A stretch of 64,000 nucleotides of DNA, from NCBI GenBank assembly GCA_037976565.1, contig CP137680.1, positions 29,719,694-29,783,693 of the forward strand, read 5' to 3'. Below the pieces are notes generated by a model, which ran no database searches, was not told the origin of the DNA, and worked only from the letters and a program-made list of their open reading frames with translations. Position 1 is the stretch's first letter. Each line of letters opens with the position of its first letter. Origin of the DNA: Mesocentrotus franciscanus (Eukaryota; Echinodermata; Echinoidea; Camarodonta; Strongylocentrotidae). The position numbers were made by a program, and so were the translations under genes. Of this stretch, positions 56,404-64,000 are shown piece by piece.

Positions 56404-57655
56404 ACTACTGTATTTAATACCGCAAATCTCTGTGTATAAGGCGCACCCCTATTTTTGAGATTTTTTGCCGACACCGTCTAGATTAGTCTCTTATTTCAGC
56501 GTGCGGTCCCGTTCGGAAACCCAAGGCATGATGCAGGGAATTGGGAAGGACTTTTATTTATAACAACTTTACAGTCAAAAAGTCAAAGTCAAAAAGAATA
56601 GTAACAATGTTGTTTTTAAAACTAAAGATGACAGAGAATTTTCCTCCCAAGTCTAAACCGAAATTTGGACAGGCTAGATTTCGAGTGGTGAGTTGATATC
56701 CCCTGTGTACATTGTAAGTGAGCTGCATGCTACAGGTGAGTGGGCATAATTTATCATGACTGAAAAAAAACAAAAAACTCTCTTCCCTTCAAATTAGGAA
56801 TGTAGTTTAACTTCAAATAGTAGATCCTATTCTTTATTTGCATTATGTAATTCATGTTGAGACACAGAGATTTTCGGAAACCACTAAAAAGTAGCATTTT
56901 GAGGACTCAAAATATCCTGTACCTGTGTATTAGGCGCACCCCCGCCTTCCGATTTTTCCCGACGGAAAAAAAGTGCGCCTTATACACAGAGATTTACGGT
57001 ATATTATATTATATTAGCGAATTTATCAACACGCGAAAATATTGCCACCTCATCATTCCGGAGCGTGAAAATATCAGCATAAAATTATGTGCTTGCACCC
57101 TCTCCATCGCCAGCGCCATTTGCCTGGCCACCGCCACTACTACGTACGTACATGCATGTATGCGCGCCCACACTCACTAAGCATTCTATATACAGCGCGT
57201 ACATATTATTGTGCAGCAGCGATTGAATTTGCACTGCTTGCAACACTGCATTCACTCGGTGATTCTACTTTCCACAACAGCAAGTGGGGAAGTTCTCATT
57301 TTTCAAAAGTCTCTTACTCTTTTGTAACCCTACATACTTTACTTGGCATTTTAGTCACCATGCATTACACTCACAACTGTTTTAAAACCACACAATGTGG
57401 TCAATTGTCGCGACAGAGTTAAAATCAATCAGCCTTCTCGCTCTATGCCGCGCGTACGGCACTAGGCTGTATATGTGGTGCGATGGGCTGGTCAAAACTT
57501 GTGTGTGTACTTTCATGTACTGAGACTGTGTGTGTGTGTGTGTGTTGGCGAAAGAGTTTGTGAATTTGTCATGCCCATTCATTAATTCTGCTGTGTCTCT
57601 ATAAGCCTGTCATTCGCCAAAATATCTGTACGCGAAAATATCAGCTTATACAGTA
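56404..57655. mobile_element. Insertion in H1: TIR element with GCGAAAATATCAGC motifs, itself interrupted
   Basis: Bounded by ACTGTATTTAA on the left and TTATACAGTA on the right (inverted). ACGCGAAAATAT occurs at about 57031 and 57629. The inner MITE 56417-57002 interrupts it near the left end. Short ORFs inside are not conserved. A (TG)n run lies at 57529-57544. Confidence 0.6.
56417..57002. mobile_element. MITE with ATACCG(C/T)AAATCTCTGTGTATAAGGCGCAC ends
   Basis: About 30-bp inverted ends: ATACCGCAAATCTCTGTGTA then TAAGGCGCAC on the left, and its near-perfect complement ending GAGATTTACGGTAT on the right. The interior contains the dispersed repeat also seen at 55120-55265. Confidence 0.8.
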
Positions 57656-57694
57656 TATACATGTATATCCCCTCCGACTTCGTCAGCGAAGGGA

Positions 57695-60088
57695 TAATAA
57701 GGTTTTGGGGGCTTTCAACGCAGTATATCTTTTTGCTGCCGCCTCCTTAAACCCGCTCTTGGCGAGAATGGCAAGTGCGGCAAAAGACTCACAGGAGATG
57801 AGTATCTTTGACAAGCCAGAACTTTTTAATAATAATGCAATATCTTATTTCAATCATCTTTTCACCACTTCATTTCTCTCATCATGAGCTTTACATTGAT
57901 GTACAGTTTGACAATAATTTGAAGGGGGGAAAATTGGTGTTACCGTTATATACATTACATGTACCGGTAGCTATAATGTGAGCCCCTGCGTCTTTCTAAT
58001 TACATCATGGACAAGCATTGGCCTTGTTTGGTCCTTACCTCACAAGAGATCATGCTTTACTTTTTTTTTAAATTCAATCACGTCACAATGGCAAATGCCC
58101 ACGACAGTGACTCAGGAGTTTGGCATGCACAGACACCCTTAGGCCATTTTCATAATGTACAGGTAATCAAATTTAAAGCCCCACTGCACTACTTGCTCCC
58201 TCTATATAGAAAACAATGCCTAAGCGGTACCCGTTGCTCCGCCCCCATGATCCTCTTTTCCTTATCTTAATTGAGAGCTGAGTTGAAGAGATCACCATCA
58301 GTAACCATGCTGGGAGGTCTAATCCCTCCTGGCCAAACTAGTGCAGACGGGCTTTAATACATACATTTTTGTTACAAATCACTTCACACACCTGTTACAA
58401 ATAATTGTATTTCAATAGTCAGAATACGAATTGTATGCACTCCATGCTGTTAGGTAGAACAAGCCATAATGTTTGTCCTACCTACATGTAGCAACAACTC
58501 ATGTATTAGGGTGTCTGATTGCGCACTTGGTTTTGTGTGCTAAAAGCCTAAAACCCTTCCCATAGAGATTGCACGCATCCCTATGCAGTCTTCGTGCATT
58601 GCGCGCTCATGCAAAATTGATCAATGTTTTTATTACCAAATTGAGATTCAAACCTTTATCACTGGTGATCCTGAAGGCGATGATGCTCAACAAATGAGAT
58701 GTCATATGGAAGAGCAGTTTTTTCTCCATATGCCCCAAAAGGCTCAACTTGGAACTCTAAAAATATCTTGATCAAAACGGCGATTTAAACATTGTTTCCA
58801 TCATAGCTCTGAGATGTCCCCCTTTCGTGAATTGAGGCCCTGAGGCATAAGGTGTTCCAGACGTAAGGAATATATCTATGCGCTTACTTTTTTGCTAGCC
58901 CCAAGGTATCACATGCGATTACAGTTTGAAAATACCTTTCCCCCCACTTTTTGAATCAGCAAAATGGGGAGGCGTGACTCTGCTCAGCGCAAATCCATGG
59001 TGACTGACAGCGCTTAGAATCTGCACATGCATATACTGTATGTATTTCACGCTTGGTAGCTCATGTGACGTTAAGCTGCGCGAAGGTGAAGCAAACCCCG
59101 AGTGTGCTACCCGTGTTGCAAGCCTATTCGAGGGCAGGTCCAAGCTATTTGGATTGTGACGTACGGGACATTCAGAGACTTTAAACAAGAATAACAATGG
59201 ATGAAATTATTTATATGGCTATCTTTTGGTATGAGTCTGTGGCTATTATGGGCTAGTTCATTTGTGGAATGTCTTAGTTCTGACCAATTCTTAAATTAAT
59301 TTTTAAGGTAATTAATGTGCTGCGTGACGTACGGGACCAGAGAATTTCTGACTTTTTCAAAAATAAGTTCATCGTAAAAGTTCTCTGAATTTATTAAGTT
59401 ATGAGATTTATGGTAATGATATCTTATTTCATTATGGAATCAAGCATTAATCACAATTATTACCATATTTTCCTGACCTTTCATTGTTATGTAATATACC
59501 AATTACCAAAACATAAATGTGTGTATGTGACGTACGGGACAACTTTTCCCTATGGGAAAATGCATTGAAATGAAGAATTTTCGTCAAAATTTGTTAAATG
59601 TGAACAATTTAAACTTAAATCAGTGACAATTAGAGTGGTTTAGAACCCAATTAGATCATCTGACCATCACTTAACATCCTCTGTGTTAATTTATGAGGTA
59701 TATCGATACAAATATTACTTTAATACAGAAAACAAAGTGAATTACATTCATACACACTATATTACCATTTTTATTCCATTTACCCATCTATCATGTGCAG
59801 TCATGCTTCTTTTCTCATTTCTTTCATCCATTCCATTCAACATTGCTAAATGTTTTTAAATAAAAATTAATGAAGAAGATGAACTTGAACTTGAAAACTT
59901 TTATTTAAACTTGTTTGAAACACAGGGGCACACTCGGCACATCATATTTTGTCAAAGAACATTTCTCATGCTCTAAAGTGTTTGTGAACAAAGATACATT
60001 ACAAATATGAAGTCTTTCTTCATAGCTTGTTTGAATTACTTGATAGTAATAGTAATAGTAATATTAAGATAACGCTGTATTTTTTGAC
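57695..60088. other. No gene; contains a small MITE and a triplicated 14-mer
   Basis: 58177-58357 is a ~180-bp MITE (TAAAGCCCCACTGCACTA / TAGTGCAGACGGGCTTTA). 58385-58500 is a second copy of the repeat at 5335-5480. GTGACGTACGGGAC occurs three times (59156, 59324 and 59527). Otherwise AT-rich, with no conserved frame. Confidence 0.55.
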
Positions 60089-61122
60089 ATTTTCGTAATG
60101 AACATCTGGACAATTATATGTAAATTTGTCACCTATTTTGCTCCAGAAGAGTCGTTAGGACAGCATGCAAAATGTCATAGGCCCGCCCAGATCCGACACA
60201 TACACGCTGAGCTGCCCTCAGAATATATGATCATTTTTTAGATTTTTATGCTCAAATGTGACGGTAAATAACATAAAAATCGAATACACATTTGTAGAAA
60301 GTATTATTTATTCAGTGTATCTCATTCAAAGTGCCTAAAATAAAGGAAATATCACCACTGGCGGTAAATATTAGTGTTGTAACATCACAGATATTTCCAA
60401 TTCCGTTTAACCGCTAGTCAAAACCGGACGGTTTTCGGTTAAACGAAAATTACTCACTTTTGCCAAGGTCGCCGCTGATTGTAAGAATAGTGGTCGGCAC
60501 TGGGCGGGCGCGGGCCCGACCAGCGCGGGGGATTTTCGCCCACCACTTCTGATGAAAAACACTGCTTTCGACCGGCACTAATTTCACATAAAAACGTAAC
60601 TATTCGTCAAGAAAAATATTACTTACATGTACATTCATATTTCCGTCTTTACTTGTGTTTTATTTGCAATTGTACAAGAATCATGATTTCAATTTGACAT
60701 AAACTGATTATTTTTAAAGATTTGCCGAGTGATGTTGTCTAAAGTTGCGATTCATGAAGGCTGCCATATTGAATGTACCGATGTACATGTTATAATACAC
60801 AGAGATAGCAGCTCAGGCTCGTTCCATTACTGTTCTTATAAATGTTTATTTTCAATAAGTTAAATTTTTTTCTCGTAATTTTCCGGAATGAATAAATTAA
60901 AATACTGTAAGCTATATTTATTCCATTATTTATATTGTTAAATTTGTCCGAAATTTTTACACTAAAAAAAAAAAAAAAAAAAAATCGGGTAAACGAAACC
61001 GTCACATTCAAAACGGATACTGCCATGGACGGTCGGATACCGGACGGTTAAACGTTTGATCACAGCACTAGTAAATATACAAACAACGTTAACCCATCTA
61101 AAAATTGCAATGGGTATCCAAC
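60089..61122 (+). mobile_element. Second copy of a segment of the 3-kb element, split by a hAT insertion
   Basis: 60089-60371 and 61079-61122 match 47716-48050 closely (GACATTTTCGTAATGAA, CAGATCCGACACATACACGC, ATCACCACTGGCGGTAAATAT, ACAAACAACGTTAACCCAT). The break coincides with the 699-bp insertion at 60372-61070. Confidence 0.82.
60372..61070. mobile_element. 699-bp hAT-like non-autonomous element, 8-bp TSD, empty site known
   Basis: Ends TAGTGTTGTAACATCA and TGATCACAGCACTA are imperfect inverted repeats. GTAAATAT flanks both sides (60364-60371 and 61071-61078). The copy at 47995-48010 reads GGCGGTAAATATACAAAC, the pre-insertion site. Subterminal (ACCG)GACGGTTAAACG motifs occur near both ends. 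It has a poly-A run at 60965-60984 and no transposase. Confidence 0.9.
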
Positions 61123-61603
61123 GTGGCGTGACACAAGTCAAAGGCAAGAATACAGATGACGTAATCTGTAAGATACATGTAGCTGCTGACAACATGGGGA
61201 TGACACTCCGCAAAGAGGACATCGACCGATCACACCGCCTGCAAACCAAGTAAAGTAACCATGCCAACGATCCCAAAGATGGAGACAGTACGTCTGTAGA
61301 AAGTTCACAACCCAAGGAGAAAAGGAAAGCATCCTCTCCACAGCCAATAATAGTTAATTGCACGTCATACCGCGTAAGAAAGGAGTTCGTATCGAAGCGC
61401 AGACAACTCAAAAGAACTGGAATGGGCATCGACGAACAGCTCACAAAGAAAAACGCACTACTTCTACAATAAGCGAAAGATTCAAAGAACGTGCTTGCAG
61501 CTTGGTCTTCCGACGGAAGAATACTCGTTGAGGTGTCGACGACAGGTGACGGAAAGAACATGATACAACTCATCCGCACCATTGATAAACTAGAGAAATT
61601 ATA
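61100..61603 (+). pseudogene. LINE ORF1-like protein, two internal stops
   Basis: In a single + strand frame: VTQVKGKNTDDVICKIHVAA, KEDIDRSHRL, then a stop, a hydrophilic linker, PQPIIVNCTSYRVRKEF, IDEQLTKKNALLLQ, a second stop, and NVLAAWSSDGRILVEV. This is the RRM/C-terminal-domain pattern of LINE ORF1 RNA-binding proteins. The stops are near 61251 and 61470. It begins where the element copy at 60089 ends. A long antisense frame (60962-61705) is a shadow. Confidence 0.8.
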
Positions 61604-61689
61604 GATAAGAACATAATTAGATGAAGACCTATTATGGGTATCTAATAATTCACTCATGGTTGAGTTTCCATGTGTCTGTTGAGAAAGCA

Positions 61690-61870
61690 GTATAAATGTA
61701 ATCAATGTGGACTACAACAGGTGTATGCCCGAAATGTACAAATTGGATTCATGCTAAATGTGCAAACATATCAAACAATCTTATGACTCTCTAGATGAAC
61801 AGTTTGTTAATTGGCAATGTCCTAAATGTATTTTTGAGCAATTGCCTTTTTATCAGTCAGATATTCCATA
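61690..61870 (+). pseudogene. PHD/zinc-finger segment of a LINE, frameshifted
   Basis: Cysteine/histidine spacing appears across two frames: YKCNQCG, then CPKCTNWIHAKCANIS, then YDSLDEQFVNWQCPKCIF. This is a PHD finger like those preceding the endonuclease in many LINEs. A frameshift near 61770 separates the halves. Confidence 0.7.
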
Positions 61871-61898
61871 GAGAGATAAGATAACGCAATTCAAAGAG

Positions 61899-62130
61899 AT
61901 GTCTCAAATGAGTCTTGATATATTAGGAATAAGTGAACTTTGGTGGAAAGAGGCAGGGACAGTTGATAGGGACGAGTTTGTCATTGTCTACTCTGGAGGC
62001 GTACGTCATTTCAATGGAGTAGGAATAATTATGAAGAGGAAAATCTATAATACTATGAATGGCTTTTGGCCTATCTCAGAGAGAGTCATTGTAGCTAATA
62101 GCCAGCGCCAGTATAGCCTACATGTAGGTA
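61899..62130 (+). pseudogene. LINE apurinic-like endonuclease fragment
   Basis: SLDILGISELWWKEAG, VIVYSGGVRHFNGVGIIMK and WPISERVIVA match the N-terminal endonuclease of RTE-type non-LTR ORFs (DILGISE.RW; Y.SG...NGVG). It lacks the rest of EN and all of RT, and is cut off near 62130. Confidence 0.82.
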
Positions 62131-63199
62131 TCAATCTGACATGTCTGCTGGGCTCAGGGCTCAAATTAATTTTATGTCCACGGGGGGCTCTTCCCCCCAA
62201 AAAGAGCCCCCGTGAGCCTTCTCAGGAGGGCTCTTTTTTATACAAATTTCCATTGAATTGGTACCCATGATACTCCTAAATTCTTTGTTATTACATCGTT
62301 ATCATTTATTTAAGTTGGCATTTTCCCTCTTACAATATGGCATCGCTACTTCCATTAGAACTCCAGGGAGCTACGAACAGGAAAACGATTCAAACAGCGG
62401 ATTGGGCGACATTAATTATTTCAAAATGTGAAGAGGTAGTAGACTACTACTACTAGTAGACCTAGTATAGTCTAATTACAATTTTGACTTACAATGTTTT
62501 TTGACTCCTCAGCTCTGGGCATCGTCCCACCCACTTGTAATTATAATTTGAAGAAGTCTTCGATGGGAAAAAGGGTGATTATTCGTCCTAACCTGACGAT
62601 TCATCCATGTTGGATCATCGATTCAACATGGCGAGGAGAAAGTACGCATGCGAAGCACATACCGCGCTTGCGTACTTTCTCTTCGCCATGCATGTTGACT
62701 TGGCCCGCGGCCGGGACGCGTCTTCTTTTAACGTAACCTAGCCATCCCACGCTGCATATTAATACATGTATGTGAATATAGATCTATGAATATTTGCGTT
62801 GGTATACAATATTATTTATTGCATACCTTACCGACAGTGGGGTGCGCGCGCAACCCACCGACCGTCAGTTCGGTATGCAATTGTATTGTGCAGCAGTTTG
62901 CTGTGAATCCCGTGAGAAAGTTATAAGTCTTCATTTTTAGGAAAAATACTCCCAAAAAGATAACAAAATTGACACAATCCAGGTAAGAAACATAACGACT
63001 TTTAAATCATGGCCATTATTTGAAGAAAAGACGAATATTTACTTGATTTTTAGGTCTGTTTTAGTAGGGTATCTCGATTTACGCCGGAGTAACATGTACG
63101 GGGTCAAAGTAGGGATATGATTCTGAACAAGCGCCTACATGTACTAGGCAAGTCTAATCTCAGACTAAGACTAAGACTAAGATCAGAGTGCACTAAGAG
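62131..63199. other. Palindrome-rich, no gene
   Basis: 62624-62698: AACATGGCGAGGAGAAAGTACGC / GCGTACTTTCTCTTCGCCATGC fold-back. 62818-62881: ATTGCATACCTTACCGAC / GTTCGGTATGCAAT fold-back with GGGGTGCGCGCGCAACCC centre. GGGGGCTCTT...AAGAGCCCCC hairpin at 62189-62212. Confidence 0.6.
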
Positions 63200-63753
63200 T
63201 AGTCCACTCCAAAAATAAATTACTTTCAACAGAAGCAGAAAAATCAGACAAACCAATCAAAAAAAGTTTGAGCAAAGTCGGATAACTAATAGTAATAAGA
63301 AAGTTTATGATTGATAAGTATGTAAAAGTATGTAAAACTATGGAACAATAGGAATCACTACACAAATTGCCAATTTGGTTATCAGTTTGTGACGTCATGT
63401 CCTCACTATTTACCTATTTATCAATTGCTTGCTTTATATAGTTTACTACTTTACTTTAATCCCGTTAATTTCCCCTTTTATCCCCCAAAACTTGATTTCC
63501 CCATGCCTTTGCCCAGGTTATATGATTTGTATCATAATGCGTGCATGACATTTCACAAAATTTTTATGAACTTTAAAGAATTGATACTATTTTCTGAATA
63601 TTTTATAGATCTATTCATAATTATCGATTTTTATATAAATAGTTTATCAAAATTCACATTTTTCATGATTTAACTGGAAAAAACAACGCATACTCTAAGT
63701 CTAAGTCTCTATATTTATTAGTGCATCCTCACAAAAAACATATTAGTACTAGG
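63200..63753 (-). mobile_element. Third copy of the AGTCCACTCC TTAA-type MITE
   Basis: Inverted arm AGTCCACTCCAAAAATAAATTACTT, then collinear (reverse complement) with 53660 down to 53275 and, after skipping the 51871-53273 insertion, with 51870 back to about 51740. It shows the empty site for that insertion. The terminal TTAA is lost. Confidence 0.8.
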
Positions 63754-63814
63754 GTGTCTGAACGATTTTTCAAGTTTCCCTTTTGGATTGTTTTTCACCA
63801 TTATGGTTGGATAT

Positions 63815-64000
63815 AGTGCTGTAAGTCAGGCGCCATGTTCGGGTTCGGTTCGGTTCGGCAGAGTTCGGCAATTTTTTACCCGGACTTGGTTCGGTTTGGG
63901 GTTCAGTAATATAATAGCAAGCAGCCTAATAGCTACGGTGGTTGGCGCTGGGCGGGCCGGCCGGGCGGGCCCGACCAGCACGAAGGACTTCTGCCCCACT
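63815..64000. mobile_element. hAT-like element, left part, cut by window end
   Basis: Begins TAGTGCTGTAAG and carries a GTTCGGTTCGG-rich subterminal region. TGGCGCTGGGCGGGCC...GGGCGGGCCCGACCAGCACG parallels 60490-60530 inside the hAT-like element at 60372. Likely a relative. Confidence 0.55.

Larger units (their letters stand above)
56058..57694 (+). mobile_element. HINE-like element, family H1, interrupted before its terminal hairpin
   Basis: 5' module (AAGTCAACGCAAAGTGTATAG) at 56066, one monomer (ATGACCTTTGACCTACATACTCC at about 56234) and ACGGAAGGACGGATGG at 56379. The element resumes at 57660 with ATGTATATCCCCTCCGACTT and the hairpin to 57694. Compare the continuous text at 40915-40953. 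It lies just upstream of the NLR leader exon. Confidence 0.75.

Noticed and set aside
60962..61705. 247-codon - strand ORF
   Set aside because: It is antisense to a LINE ORF1-like frame with recognisable motifs on the + strand, starts in a poly-A/T run and has no domain of its own.

Overview
This is eukaryotic, intron-rich, AT-rich animal DNA with very high transposon load. The self-complementary string TACATGTA recurs throughout. The best-supported source is an echinoderm, most likely a sea urchin. The strongest reason is an NLR-type immune gene whose leader ends in a 2A-like motif (GDVETNPGP), an arrangement known from Strongylocentrotus purpuratus NLR proteins. One 500-base N gap (15776-16275) marks a scaffold join.

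Two host genes are visible. On the + strand, 4241-13379 holds the first six coding exons of a PP2C-family metal-dependent Ser/Thr phosphatase. Its exon 5 reads two bases out of frame, and its 3' exons are not visible; they may lie in or beyond the gap. On the - strand, 55973 down to 32398 holds a three-exon NLR: a leader/2A exon, a Death-fold exon and one large NACHT exon. All splice phases match. The introns (about 18.4 kb and 3.0 kb) are packed with repeats. No LRR exons are seen; one weak 3' exon candidate lies at 29368-29553.

Repeats by region. 0-15 kb: Harbinger-like and TTAA-flanked MITEs, fold-back elements, a tRNA-like SINE and an array of decoy splice acceptors in front of the PP2C start. 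15-24 kb: two LINE RT tails, a 48-bp hairpin insertion, a 2.3-kb satellite with three-monomer higher-order structure, and a SINE resembling the 7SL/Alu 5' domain with perfect 12-bp target duplications. 25-31 kb: arrays containing TGACCTTTGACC that end in GC-rich hairpins. 35-46 kb: more such arrays, two copies of a CAGGGGCG element carrying a minisatellite (one with an 8-bp target duplication), and large inverted repeats. 46-54 kb: a 3.0-kb element with perfect 27-bp inverted ends, then a nest of at least four elements with readable insertion points. 55-64 kb: a three-level nest, an 8-bp-TSD hAT-like element whose empty site is present elsewhere in the window, and a dead LINE (ORF1, PHD finger, endonuclease).

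The two host genes have no visible functional link. The rest is mobile DNA layered in and between them, and several duplicate copies within the window let insertion boundaries be read directly.
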